DNA from: Richelia intracellularis HH01
GTDB taxonomy: Bacteria; Cyanobacteriota; Cyanobacteriia; Cyanobacteriales; Nostocaceae
Reading direction: 5' to 3'
Length of the DNA stretch: 64,000 bases
Assembly (NCBI RefSeq): GCF_000350105.1
Contig: NZ_CAIY01000027.1
Coordinates: forward strand, 1-64,000
This document shows positions 1 through 10,133 of the stretch, one piece after another. Each line of letters opens with the position of its first letter. The stretch's first letter is position 1. The translations under genes and the position numbers were made by a program. A model generated the notes under the pieces. It worked only from the letters and a program-made list of their open reading frames with translations. It did no database searches and was not told the origin of the DNA.

Positions 1-154
1 GATTGATAAAAGAGCAAAACTGACATATATAGTCTAATCATAAATATAGTTTTTATATCTTGCGGGGAAAATTTAAATAGCAGGGTTTACATAAAAAATT
101 TCTACATTGAGAATGATATATATACTTCCATATCTGGCCTGATTATATTAGTAG

Positions 155-204
155 TTATAACTTCATATTTATATTAATTAGATAATATAAATATGAAGTT
201 ATAA
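155..204. repeat. 21-bp perfect inverted repeat
   Basis: Positions 155-175 and 184-204 are exact reverse complements, separated by an 8-base loop. The arms are almost pure A/T with one central CTTC/GAAG block. No run of T follows on either strand and no gene ends nearby, so a simple terminator role is not supported. Confidence 0.85.
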
Positions 205-890
205 GGGTACTTTTAAGAAAAATTTAAGTAGTAAAATATTAAAGTTATAGTACTATATTGGATTATACAAAGGCTTTTGCTCTCTGTAATAATATTATAA
301 ATATAATACTAAGAAGAAAACTATTCACCGTATTTGATCTTTTATGGCACTGCACACCTAATTTATATTAGGTAATTGAGAAAGGTATTCTGTCGGTTGA
401 TAATTTATAAAACTAATTTAGAAGCATCAATAAAAATTTTACTTAGCAGATCGTTAAATGTTAACTTTGATGACAAGCTTTTCATGAACATGTAATTATT
501 TTTTACTATTAAATTATACTTTTAGCTTGATCATAGAATATTGGTAATTAATCTTGGGCTATTCAGTAATTAGCAAAGGCATAGCATATGCTTTTATGTT
601 TATATATTCTTGCTATAGCTTATATCATTCTAGGTTAGATAACTAGGTTAAATAGAATAATTTATTTTATAGTTAAATAAATCAATAACTATATTATTAG
701 TGTATAACAACAGCTATATAGAGTATATCAAGCATTCAAGTTATTAAAATTAGCGTTGATTTTTTACTTGGAAAATAAGAGTTTTTATTAGTAAAGTTGC
801 AATATTAACCTATTTATTTAAAGGTTAAATAACCTACAGTAAAAATATCTCTTATTAGCATGAAATTATCAGCCAATTTTATCTGAATAT

Positions 891-928
891 ATCGACTATA
901 CTAAAAGTAATCGACTATACTAAAAGTA
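891..928. repeat. 19-bp tandem duplication
   Basis: The 19-base unit ATCGACTATACTAAAAGTA occurs twice head to tail (891-909, 910-928). It looks like a simple slippage or recombination duplication in non-coding DNA upstream of the PsiE-like gene. Confidence 0.85.
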
Positions 929-1085
929 GCTGAAAAATATTTTTTTATGCTATCGTAATATATTTTTAGCTAATTACTTTATACTCATTTTAATGATAAT
1001 TCTTATGGTATCATTGACTTGATAAGTCATTTTTACTATTAAAATTAAATATTTATTTAAAAAAGATAGGATTTTCTTGAAAATC

Positions 1086-1538
1086 ATGAAAAAAATTGTT
1101 AATCGATTCAAAATAATCTTCCAACATGATGTTTTTCTAGGCTTGATTGAAAAGCTTGAAGTATTTGTTTCTAAAATACTTTCTATCGCTATGGTTGTTG
1201 TAATTGCCGTAGCTATCCTTGATCTGGGTGCACATTTAGTCAAGGAATTATTTACTACTGATTATGGTCAGTTTAAGACAGTTATCTTTAATATATTTGG
1301 TTTATTTTTAAATATACTTATTGCTTTAGAAATTCTTGAAAATATTACAGCATATCTTCGCAAGCAGGTACTTCAAGTAGAATTAGTTATAGTAACTTCT
1401 CTCATAGCTATTTCCCGAAAAATTATTATCCTCGACCTAAATAAAGTAGATGGAGTTGATATTATTGGCTTGGGAATTGGGGTATTAGCTTTATCAATCA
1501 GTTATTGGATTATTAGGGCTAGTAATACAAAAATCTAA
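1086..1538 (+). CDS. PsiE-family membrane protein
   Basis: A 150-residue protein resembling the phosphate-starvation-inducible PsiE family (PF06146). These are small inner-membrane proteins of unknown mechanism, induced by phosphate limitation in enterobacteria. After a basic N-terminus (KKIVNRFK), about four hydrophobic segments are visible at roughly residues 27-46, 65-85, 97-112 and 127-145. The family-typical charged stretch LRKQVLQVELVIVTSL lies before the third. The ATG at 1086 is preferred over a TTG nine bases upstream. It stands alone, flanked by about 1 kb of gene-free DNA on each side, so no operon context helps. Family assignment comes from the overall pattern; the function in cyanobacteria is not established. 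Confidence 0.75.
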   Translation: MKKIVNRFKIIFQHDVFLGLIEKLEVFVSKILSIAMVVVIAVAILDLGAHLVKELFTTDYGQFKTVIFNIFGLFLNILIALEILENITAYLRKQVLQVELVIVTSLIAISRKIIILDLNKVDGVDIIGLGIGVLALSISYWIIRASNTKI

Positions 1539-2886
1539 TTGAATATTAAAAATATAAATATAGGTATAGATTAACCTATAGATTGTTAATCTGATTATGT
1601 GGTTTATCTGCGTAAGTATTATTCAAGTTATTATCATAAGTTATCATTAGCGTATGGGTTTGCTTAACTGGAATGGTTTTATATTCCAGGAAGCTCATAT
1701 CAGGGATAGATTGAATTAATATTCCAAAATATATCCGAGTTTTATGTCAAGGAAACCTACAAATCAAAGCTGAAAAGTATATTAGCTTGGATTATAATTC
1801 AGTCCCCATTAATAGTGATTGTGTGAAAATAGGTAATACCCATTATAATTTTATTGCTTATAGTTATGTTTTACATCACCAATTATTTTGAAACTACTCT
1901 TTATATTTTTCAGGTGTTATATGATGAAGACTTATTACTATTAAGGAGTTTATCTGATTAATTTATGTGACCAAGCTATCAAGTTAATGGTTAACTCTTC
2001 AAATTTATAATAGAATTACCATAATATGGTTTTCCCTATATGTGTTGATTGTCTTTCTACCTACCATTAGAGCATCTTCTTTTATTCTATTTATTTTCTT
2101 TTATTTTATTTATTTTAGTATTTACCCTAATACAGGGATTCAATTATGTATCATTATTTAAGTGCTTGCTTGACTTAAGTTCATCTATATTATTTTTGTG
2201 TTTCTATATATTCTTTTTATCAGAAAGAATATGAACATTAAGGTTTTTGCAAAAAACTATCTTATTTCAGATAGTAAATGTAGCATAGTAATGCTAAACG
2301 CGTGAGGATATCACCCTATATTGACCTCACTTTAATTCAAAATAATATTAATCTGTCAAGCATTTAATTCCTGAAGTTAAAATATATAGAATAGATAATA
2401 TTGTTGCGAATATTTATATCATAAATTTAATGTTCTAAATTCTGTTATTAGGAGTGAGTCAAGTAAAGTATCATTAAGTACCCCCAAACACAGCAACAAG
2501 TGTACATGTAATCACGTAATTTATCAGAATAGTGTTTATTAAGGCACAAAAACAGCATAGTAGTATTTTACCGCTTGATAAAAATCCTAAAGCTCCTAAG
2601 TTAAAGGATGAGGCGAATAATTAAAATTTGGTTCAATAGTTTCAGTATACTAAAATACATTTCATCGATGATATGAGGCTTGGTAGTGTGTTATACATGG
2701 TTTCTCACCAATAAACCAAAAAAAATCAATATTTACTTAGTACTCATCGACCTCTTAGTATAGAAATTTTATACTTAATGGTAGTTTGCAATAAATTCTG
2801 TCATTTTTTGTATGCTCACAAAACTTTGTATATAAAATCAAACTACCCCATAGCACTATCATTAAATTTTATTCGATAATTTCCAA
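1539..2886. other. Gene-free stretch
   Basis: AT-rich, with frequent stops in all frames. The only open frame of note (2049-2234, TTG start, 61 residues) is a low-complexity F/L-rich translation with no ribosome-binding site and is not credited. No RNA gene was recognised before the tRNA at its right end. Confidence 0.55.
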
Positions 2887-2959
2887 TGGAGCTAAGCGGG
2901 TTTGAACCGCTGACCTCTGCAATGCCATTGCAGCGCTCTACCAACTGAGCTATAACCCC
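2887..2959 (-). tRNA. tRNA-Ala (anticodon GGC)
   Basis: Read on the minus strand, the 73 bases fold as a complete cloverleaf. The acceptor arm is GGGGTTA/TAGCTCC with two G-T wobbles. The D-arm is GCTC...GAGC. The anticodon stem is CTGCA/TGCAG around the loop ATGGCAT, giving anticodon GGC. The T-arm AGCGG-TTCGAAC-CCGCT follows, then discriminator A. CCA is not encoded. It decodes GCC/GCU alanine codons. The gene lies between a gene-free stretch and a small membrane protein gene on the same strand. Confidence 0.96.
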
Positions 2960-3048
2960 AAGAATTTCGCACCCAAGCTTAACCTAACAACACTTTTGTT
3001 GTCAATATTCATTTAGTATTTAAACCCTGTTAAGGTATTTAAACATTA

Positions 3049-3240
3049 TTAAGAAACTCGCATTAAGTACTTCATGCAATGACCCATTAAGAAGTAAACA
3101 ACCATCATTGCAACAGCAGCTATAGCTACCAGTATACCCGCCAACATAAATGAAAACTCCTTATGCTCGTAAGCTTTCTCCATTAGATGGAGCGACCAAG
3201 CTACTAAAGCCACATCTATAAATAACAGTGGTACTAACAT
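3049..3240 (-). CDS. Small two-helix membrane protein, conserved hypothetical
   Basis: A 63-residue protein with two strongly hydrophobic segments (about residues 1-18 and 32-54) separated by a charged loop with EKAYEHKEF. It ends in a short basic tail. The composition and ATG start look like a real small cyanobacterial membrane protein, but I do not recognise a named family. It lies upstream of the tRNA-Ala and downstream of hisF, all on the minus strand. It could be co-transcribed with hisF, about 100 bases away. No function is proposed. Confidence 0.6.
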   Translation of the reverse strand: MLVPLLFIDVALVAWSLHLMEKAYEHKEFSFMLAGILVAIAAVAMMVVYFLMGHCMKYLMRVS

Positions 3241-3341
3241 AGACTAATTAATAAAACGTAAAGCTTCTTTACTGATATTAACATCGTTTTCCGTAGCTGT
3301 CCTAAACCATGAGACTCCTGGTTCGGAACCTTAATGTCAGC

Positions 3342-4115
3342 TTAAGAAATGGGCCTAATTCGCAACTGTTTATCGCTCAGATACTTTTTAATTTCAGCTA
3401 TAGTGATTTGTCCATAATGTAGCAAAGAAGCAAGTAAAGCAGCGTCAGCTTTACCAGTAATTAGGACTTCATAGATGTGTTGACAGTTACCAGCACCACC
3501 GGAGGCAATAACAGGGATATCTACTAACTGGGCGATTGCTTCAGTTAGTCCTATATCATAACCTGTTTGAGTACCATCAGTGTCCATACTTGTAACCAAT
3601 AATTCTCCTGCCCCCCGTTTTTCAACTTCTTGTGCCCATTGAAGGGCATTTATGCCTGTATTCTCTTTCCCTCCTCGTACATAAACATCCCAACAATTTT
3701 GTTCAGGATACTTTCTGCGTTTAGCATCAATGGCAATAACCATAGATTGGCTCCCAAAACGATCACTAGCTCGATCAATTAAATCTGGGTTGTATACTGC
3801 TGCAGAGTTAATACTAACCTTGTCTGCTCCGGCACGTAATAAATCTTTAATATTTTCTAAGGATTTAATACCACCACCAACAGTAAGGGGAATAAAAACC
3901 TGTTCGGCTGTACGGTAGACTACATCAATAATAGTGTTGCGTTCCTCATCGGTGGCCGTAATGTCTAAAAATACCAACTCATCTGCCCCGGCGTTATTGT
4001 AAGCTTTAGCCAGCTCAACAGGATCACCAGCATCCCTAATGCCAGTGAAGTTAACTCCTTTTACAACTCTTCCTGCTTTTACATCTAAGCAAGGTAAGAT
4101 TCTCTTAGCTAGCAT
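3342..4115 (-). CDS. hisF: Imidazole glycerol phosphate synthase cyclase subunit HisF
   Basis: The cyclase half of the HisH-HisF enzyme of histidine biosynthesis. It uses ammonia from HisH to convert PRFAR into IGP and AICAR, which feeds purine synthesis. The 257 residues cover a full (beta/alpha)8 barrel. The N-terminal catalytic Asp lies in [15 protein letters not shown] and the second in [10 protein letters not shown]. Phosphate-binding loops are VGGGIKS and VIASGGAGN. Length and motifs are normal. A GGAG ribosome-binding site lies upstream of the ATG. Divergent from ruvB, with about 150 bases between starts. hisH is not in the window. Confidence 0.97.
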   Translation of the reverse strand: MLAKRILPCLDVKAGRVVKGVNFTGIRDAGDPVELAKAYNNAGADELVFLDITATDEERNTIIDVVYRTAEQVFIPLTVGGGIKSLENIKDLLRAGADKVSINSAAVYNPDLIDRASDRFGSQSMVIAIDAKRRKYPEQNCWDVYVRGGKENTGINALQWAQEVEKRGAGELLVTSMDTDGTQTGYDIGLTEAIAQLVDIPVIASGGAGNCQHIYEVLITGKADAALLASLLHYGQITIAEIKKYLSDKQLRIRPIS

Positions 4116-4267
4116 AATAATTTTTCCACTCCTAAACTATCCCCGGAATTTAAATTTTAAATGTGCAAGCTCACTCTAGAAATAAAATTTTTGCATCCGT
4201 GTTCTTTCTTATAATGTGCACGGTTTGCCATTTACCAAAATCATTTTGCAATCCAACAGTTGGAACC

Positions 4268-5368
4268 ATGGCAATCATATCCTCAAAATACCAGCCCCAA
4301 GAACCTAGTAAAAAGCCACAAGAGCAACAGGAAGGGATAAAGAGAGTTCAGATTGACAATGTTTTATCTCCACAAACTGGGAGTGAGGAACAGGGAAAAC
4401 TAGAGAATTGTATTCGTCCCCAGAAGTTTATTGACTATATTGGGCAAGAGGATTTAAAGGATGTATTAGAAATTGCCATTAAAGCTGCTAGGTCTCGTAA
4501 GGATGTATTAGATCATTTGCTACTCTATGGACCTCCAGGCCTGGGCAAAACTACTATGGCAATGATTTTAGCCTCTGAGATGGAGGTAAACTATCAAATT
4601 ACCAGTGCTCCCGCATTAGAACGTCCCAGGGACATTATAGGATTATTAGTCAACCTCAAATGGGGTGATATTATCTTCATCGATGAAATCCATCGTCTCT
4701 CCCGAATGACTGAAGAAATTTTATACCCAGCGATGGAAGATTATCGTTTAGATATTACTACTGGCAAGGGGTCAAGCACTAGGGTGCGGAGTATACCCTT
4801 GGCAAAATTCACATTGGTGGGGGCAACTACTAAAGTAGGAGCGATAAATTCCCCGTTACGTGACCGTTTTGGTTTAGTACAGAAGTTGCGATTCTATGAA
4901 GTAAATGAATTGAGTAAAATTGTATTACGAACCGCTCAATTGCTGAAAAGCCCACTATCAGAAGATGGGGCGATAGAAATTGCTCGTCGTTCTCGTGGTA
5001 CACCAAGGATTGCAAATAGGCTACTTAGAAGAGTACGTGATTATGCAGAAGTTAAATTATTAGGGGAGATAAACCAAGATGTTGCGGCAGAGGCATTACA
5101 ATTATTCCAGGTAGATCCTTGTGGTTTAGATTGGACGGACAGAAGAATGTTAAGTGTGATAATTGAACAGTTTAATGGCGGACCTGTGGGTTTAGAAACA
5201 ATTGCTGCTGCCACAAGTGAAGATACACAAACCATTGAGGAAGTTTATGAGCCTTATCTAATGCAAATTGGGTATTTGGGTCGAACTTCTAGAGGCCGCA
5301 TAGCAACTACTGCAGCATACCAACATTTGGGTTTTAAACCACCAAATGAGCAAATGTTATTATTATAA
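4268..5368 (+). CDS. ruvB: Holliday junction branch-migration ATPase RuvB
   Basis: Hexameric AAA+ motor that works with RuvA to drive Holliday-junction branch migration in recombinational repair. The start at MAIISSK (4268) matches the cyanobacterial RuvB N-terminus. An in-frame ATG at 4163 would add 35 hydrophobic residues not expected in the family. The 366 residues contain the cyanobacterial variable N-terminal extension, Walker [10 protein letters not shown], Walker B FIDEIHR, sensor 1 GATTK (usually GATTR) and the C-terminal winged-helix region ending EQMLLL. Loop changes such as NLKWGD for the usual NLKPGD are odd but not obviously disabling. It converges on the amidotransferase gene, with only 6 bases between the two stop codons. 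Confidence 0.96.
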   Translation: MAIISSKYQPQEPSKKPQEQQEGIKRVQIDNVLSPQTGSEEQGKLENCIRPQKFIDYIGQEDLKDVLEIAIKAARSRKDVLDHLLLYGPPGLGKTTMAMILASEMEVNYQITSAPALERPRDIIGLLVNLKWGDIIFIDEIHRLSRMTEEILYPAMEDYRLDITTGKGSSTRVRSIPLAKFTLVGATTKVGAINSPLRDRFGLVQKLRFYEVNELSKIVLRTAQLLKSPLSEDGAIEIARRSRGTPRIANRLLRRVRDYAEVKLLGEINQDVAAEALQLFQVDPCGLDWTDRRMLSVIIEQFNGGPVGLETIAAATSEDTQTIEEVYEPYLMQIGYLGRTSRGRIATTAAYQHLGFKPPNEQMLLL

Positions 5369-5374
5369 TTAGCT

Positions 5375-6199
5375 TTATTTCTTATCAAGCACTACAGGAG
5401 TTGATAAATTTATACCCAACCGTTCTAACATTACTTGCCTTCCCTTCATTGCCAAACTGTCATTTAAAGTTGATAAAGATATAGGCTGTTCATATTTTAA
5501 TCGTAATGCAGTTTGAATTAGCCAGTCAGCCACAAAAGGATTTTTAGATAATAGGGGACCATGGGAATAAGTAGCGATTGAATTTCTGTAAAATGCCCCT
5601 TCTGTACCGTCTTTTCCATTATTACCCACACCATATACTACTTTTCCTAGAGCTTCTGTTGTACCTAATTTGGTAAGCCCTCCATGATTTTCAAATCCTA
5701 CCAGATAAGGTGTTGCGCCACCCAGCATTTCCTTGAAATCCTCAGATAATAGAGTAGCAGTAACCTCCACAACTAAATTACCAATACATCTTTGAGTATT
5801 TTTCCCAGGATGCACAGACACCAAATCTAAAATCCCTAATCCTTGAATTCTTTGTCCAATAACAGGCTCATAATAATGCCCTAAAATTTGGGGGGAACCA
5901 CAGGTAAATATTCCAGGAGTCCCATTTTCAATTTTAGATCTGAGTGCATCAGCTTTTTTGCCCTGTAAATCCTGCATGACAATACCCTGCTGACGGTCTT
6001 GCGCACCACCACCAACAATCAGATCTGCCCTACAGATATCAGCAGCAGTTGCGTTCTGATCTAAGGGAATGATGTTAACCTTATAACCCCGCCACAAACT
6101 GCGCTTCTCAATAAGAATAACATTTCCTCGGTCACCATAAGTACTCATTAACTGAGGATATAACCAACCAATATTTAATTCTAATTCTTGATTATTCAT
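5375..6199 (-). CDS. gatD: GatD-type glutamine amidotransferase (lipid II isoglutaminyl synthase subunit)
   Basis: Class I glutamine amidotransferase of the CobB/CobQ-like GatD type. GatD supplies ammonia to the Mur-ligase-like MurT, which amidates the D-glutamate of lipid II. The N-terminus carries the GatD pattern WLYPQLMSTYGDRGNV, then the GGGAQDRQQ loop, the nucleophile Cys in FTCGSPQILG (about residue 100) and the His of YSHGPLL (about 214). Length 274 is slightly longer than stand-alone GatD because of a C-terminal tail. No murT lies beside it: the upstream 2.1 kb holds no gene. The partner must be elsewhere or lost. Family assignment is firm; the substrate is inferred. Confidence 0.85.
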   Translation of the reverse strand: MNNQELELNIGWLYPQLMSTYGDRGNVILIEKRSLWRGYKVNIIPLDQNATAADICRADLIVGGGAQDRQQGIVMQDLQGKKADALRSKIENGTPGIFTCGSPQILGHYYEPVIGQRIQGLGILDLVSVHPGKNTQRCIGNLVVEVTATLLSEDFKEMLGGATPYLVGFENHGGLTKLGTTEALGKVVYGVGNNGKDGTEGAFYRNSIATYSHGPLLSKNPFVADWLIQTALRLKYEQPISLSTLNDSLAMKGRQVMLERLGINLSTPVVLDKK

Positions 6200-8343
6200 G
6201 AAAGTTCTTTCTACTTCCTATCATGTTTGTAATACCTCATGCATATCCAAAACAAATGTTAATATAATTCGTTGGGGCTTAGGGTGAAAAAACTAGTCTG
6301 ACAATAAGTTATTTGCTTTGTGCTACTTGCTGTTCATCATACTTTCTACTTCACAACATATTTTCATTATAACTAGAGACAAAAGCCTCAATATTTTTAG
6401 TTTTACCACATCCTCACTTACGGTAATTCCGATAAATTTTTATAAAAAATGAGACCAAAGCCAATGGATAGGATGGCTTATTATCTCTTTAGTCTTCCAG
6501 TCCCAATCCTATCTCCAATAATTTCTTGATTTATTGTATGGTGAGTATTATGGAAAATTGCTGGCATGGTCTGTTTCTTTTCCACATCTATTAATTGAGA
6601 GTATACTTTGTTATAATTTATCTGTATTAAGCTAAAAATATTATAGAGTGAGAGCAACTAAATCATTTTTTATAACAGCTATTTGTATTTTTTTCAATTT
6701 CATAAAGCGAAAATCAAGCCCAAAAACTGTAATATTTATTGTGGAATCACGGTGTAATAATACAGTTATTAAGAATAATAGGAGAATACCAAATTTAATG
6801 ATTTTGAGATAAAAATCCCAAATATAGCATAGACTAATAATTTAGCTAAAAGTGGTTAATATATCCTGTGACTAAAAAAAAATAATGGTAAAGTGAGACA
6901 ACATTCATAAATTTAGTATAGTTATATGAATAATAATCTTACTATTTGATAATCTAATATGCTTCTATACTAAGATATAAAATTAAGAATATGAGATTAA
7001 GTTAAATAAATCCCTGGATAAATATTTGTATTTATATCATATTTCAAAATTTAATCATTATTCGAAGTATAGCTTTTTTAAGCTATGTTTAATTAAATTA
7101 GTAATATAGATAATTCTAGTATATAAAATGGTCGGTTGGTATAGGAATTTAGAGTTTTAATTAAATAATTTTATAAAATTATTATTAATAATGTTAAATT
7201 CTTCTCTAGCATATCAATTTTTATAAAAAAACACTGACTTTTTCTATTTAAAAGTGAGTAAATATCTTTTAAAACTCAACAGTAATATATTAAGCTACAG
7301 GAGTCTAGTTCGGAGAAAGAAAGAATTGGAGAGAGTTACTAGAAAATGATTATACAAATTTGAAGATATCGTAGTAAATATATACTTGATCATATAGATT
7401 TCAATTTAAATAGATTTAGGGCTTTTGAAATATAAAGACCATGAATAAGACTAAGAGTAAAAGAATAAAAAACTAAATTTGATTTAATTGAGTCAATTTT
7501 GTAATATTGCCTTTGCTCGAGTTAAAGATTATAGTGCGATGAGTATGAGTAGATTTTTATCTTCAATTGAATAGAGAAATATGAAGATTATTTGATGCTC
7601 ACAGTAACTATAGATAGTTGGAATTTTGACTAATAGCTGATAAAAATAAAATAAGCTACACACATATAATGGGGTTGTGAGATTTTAGCATAAATTATGA
7701 TTTATAGTACAAAAGAGCAAACCTAATATAAGTAACAAAACTCAAAGACTAAAATTATCTCCCTGAAAACTATATAAAAATTTAAGTTACACAAAAAAAT
7801 TATCAAATAAGGCTATATTACTAATATTTTATAGTAGTATTTTCTAATTTTATCCCTTCTATATTCTAGAACTGCTCAATTTTGCTACGTTTGACTTGTG
7901 TTGTTATCTTTAGTACAATCTGATACCTGTAGTTGAAAATAATTGGTTCTTTGAGTCATTGTTGTAAGATTATTATGATTGTAGGTTTATGGTTTAAGCT
8001 AATCCAATTCATGCTATCAAGGGTTATAGTAATTGCGTTAGTAAGAATTAAAACACAAGTACCAAACCAAATGATTTGTTGCAAAATTGTCTTGTAGGGG
8101 ATTGACTTTCAATTCTAGGGAGAGAATAAGTCTAACTACATTACTTAATGATGTATAACTCTGTATATATTACGTAAGAAATAAGCCCATCAAAAAAACA
8201 AAATCTTACCTAAATAGCCTTTATACCTTCCTTACGAGATGGAATAGGAAGTATATGGGAGAGGGAGTGATTCACCAAATCCCATCTTTCTGAGCCGCCT
8301 GGAATACGCTAAGTAAAAGTCTGCTTTTCTACTGTGTCCTCAT
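6200..8343. other. 2.1-kb gene-free stretch
   Basis: No credible open frame on either strand, and no fragments that I could match to murT (expected beside gatD) or devA (expected downstream of devC). It is mostly A/T with scattered short inverted repeats. It probably consists of fully eroded genes. Confidence 0.55.
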
Positions 8344-9510
8344 TCAGAGTAAATCTGCAGGGTTAGCTGAATGTAATTTTCCCATAGCAATTACTCCTGA
8401 AATAAAACACATGAGCGATGTTAAAACCAATACTATTAACGCACGTTCTACAGTCATATAAATTGGTAGCATGGTAGCAACCGCAGTTATTTGATAAAGC
8501 CCTATGGTAAGTATAAACCCTGGTATATAGCCCAAAACTGCTAAGAATAAGGCCTCTTGAGATAAAATCCCTAGTAGAAGACTATTACTATATCCAATTG
8601 CCTTTAAGGTGACATACTCAGTTAAGTGGGCAGAAATATCTGAGTATAGTATTTGATAGACAATTACAATTCCTACTATAAGGGAAACTAAAACCCCCAA
8701 ACTAAAAATAAATCCAATGGGAGTAGTCTGTGACCAATACCTTTCTTCCATCTCTATAAAGGCTTTTTTAGTCAGAATCATCACGTCTGCTGGCAAGCTA
8801 TCTCTAAGACTATGTGCAATTAACTCTACATTTGTATTTGGTTTTAGCTGAACTAAACCTACTTCTATTTTATCTAAATTCCGATATGGAAATAAACTTA
8901 GGAAAGTAGAATCGCTAGTAATTACATTTCCATAAGCAGCAAAAGAAACTCCCAAGGCAAACAAACCACTTACTCTAACTGTAGTATTATTTAACTCAGC
9001 TTCTACTACACCTTGTTTCTGAAATGAAGATGTGATCGGGCCAAATTCTGGTAGGGAAGTACGGTCAAATAAAATATGATTAATACTTTGTAATTTGTGT
9101 AAATTCCTACTTACTTCCGGAAATAAAAATGTGCGATTTGCTGGGTTAACTCCAAATGTCAGAATTCTTTGACTGCGTTTAGTTTCAGGATTTGTCCAAG
9201 TTCCTAGAGAAACATGAAGTGGAGTTACAGATTCTACGCCTGCAAATCCTCTTGCTTGATACAATCTCTGACGGGGAAAACTTTGAACATAATATAAAGT
9301 TTCAAAATGGGCATTAACTATAAATAAATCCGCATGTAAATTCCGATGGGGGGAAGTGGAACTTTCAAATAAGGCACTTTCAAAACCAACATTAGCAAAA
9401 ACTAAAATATCTGCAAAAGCAATACCTGCTAAGGCTACTAGGAGACGGACTTTCTCCTTCATTAATTGTTGCCATATCAGTGGGATTTTACGCAGCCATT
9501 TCCGTAACAT
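8344..9510 (-). CDS. DevC-family ABC exporter permease
   Basis: A 388-residue permease of the DevC type (MacB/FtsX-like). In Anabaena, DevB-DevC-DevA with TolC exports heterocyst glycolipids for the envelope. One N-terminal membrane helix (about residues 22-40, LLVALAGIAFADILVFANVG) is followed by a periplasmic domain of about 230 residues. Three C-terminal helices lie at about 270-293, 318-345 and 357-380. This is the expected topology. The protein ends NPADLL, as DevC proteins do. Heterocyst formers have several devBCA-like sets, so I do not assign it to the devC locus itself. No devB (adaptor) or devA (ATPase) is adjacent, which is unusual. Confidence 0.88.
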   Translation of the reverse strand: MLRKWLRKIPLIWQQLMKEKVRLLVALAGIAFADILVFANVGFESALFESSTSPHRNLHADLFIVNAHFETLYYVQSFPRQRLYQARGFAGVESVTPLHVSLGTWTNPETKRSQRILTFGVNPANRTFLFPEVSRNLHKLQSINHILFDRTSLPEFGPITSSFQKQGVVEAELNNTTVRVSGLFALGVSFAAYGNVITSDSTFLSLFPYRNLDKIEVGLVQLKPNTNVELIAHSLRDSLPADVMILTKKAFIEMEERYWSQTTPIGFIFSLGVLVSLIVGIVIVYQILYSDISAHLTEYVTLKAIGYSNSLLLGILSQEALFLAVLGYIPGFILTIGLYQITAVATMLPIYMTVERALIVLVLTSLMCFISGVIAMGKLHSANPADLL

Positions 9511-10133
9511 TTAACAAGAGACTCCTATGACTGGTTATAAAATATCAATAGAGGTCAGATTTACGGTAATAGAGGTTGGAATAAATAGATATTTATTCCA
9601 ACTAGTTTTCAGATTTGGGCGATCTGACTACATTTATATAATTAGCAATCAATATGTTTTCAATAAAAAAATAATGCTTGAGATGCTCCATTTAACACAA
9701 ACATATCATTCCTATTGCAAATGGATAAATGAATGACATCTAGAAATTTGGATTGGTATTTGAATTATGATAAATCACTTTGATTGTTAGCTTCCATACA
9801 GTTTTAAGCACTCATTTTTATCGTGAACTAATCTATTAACTTACTAAATCGTTATTTATTAAATCAAATCTTTTAACTTATAAATGATAAATTAGTTACT
9901 AATTAATGAAAGCTTCACCCACTATACAAATTTGTTTTGATCACTAAAATAGTTTTGAAAAATCAACCTTATATACATACAAGAGTATTATGAATCTTTA
10001 AAATAATAGTTATTAAACTGCTCCAAACACTGATTTTTTATTCCTATAGACATCTATACTAGATTAGTAATTGATTATTAGTTTTTCATATATCTCGAGA
10101 ATATATAATAAGTAATTAATCTAAATGTAATCT
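9511..10133. other. Gene-free stretch between two minus-strand genes
   Basis: A 69-residue plus-strand frame at 9527-9736 has no ribosome-binding site and no protein-like pattern, so it is not credited. The stretch contains no devB-like fragment that I can recognise. Confidence 0.5.

Larger units (their letters stand above)
1..1085. other. Gene-free AT-rich stretch
   Basis: No open frame of convincing composition on either strand. It holds a 21-bp perfect hairpin (155-204) and a 19-bp tandem duplication (891-928), listed separately. The last 100 bases should carry the promoter of the PsiE-like gene, but I could not pick a confident -35/-10 pair in such AT-rich DNA. Confidence 0.6.

Noticed and set aside
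2049..2234. 61-residue hydrophobic open frame
   Set aside because: TTG start, no ribosome-binding site, composed almost only of F/L/I/S as expected from AT-rich random DNA.
4163..4267. Upstream in-frame ATG adding 35 residues to RuvB, resembling a signal peptide
   Set aside because: RuvB is cytoplasmic and cyanobacterial RuvB begins MAIISSK, so the extension is an accidental open frame.
6578..6586. TTTTCCACA, a DnaA-box-like sequence
   Set aside because: Single occurrence without a cluster; expected by chance in AT-rich DNA.
9527..9736. 69-residue open frame upstream of the devC-like gene
   Set aside because: Random composition, no start context, no recognisable pattern.
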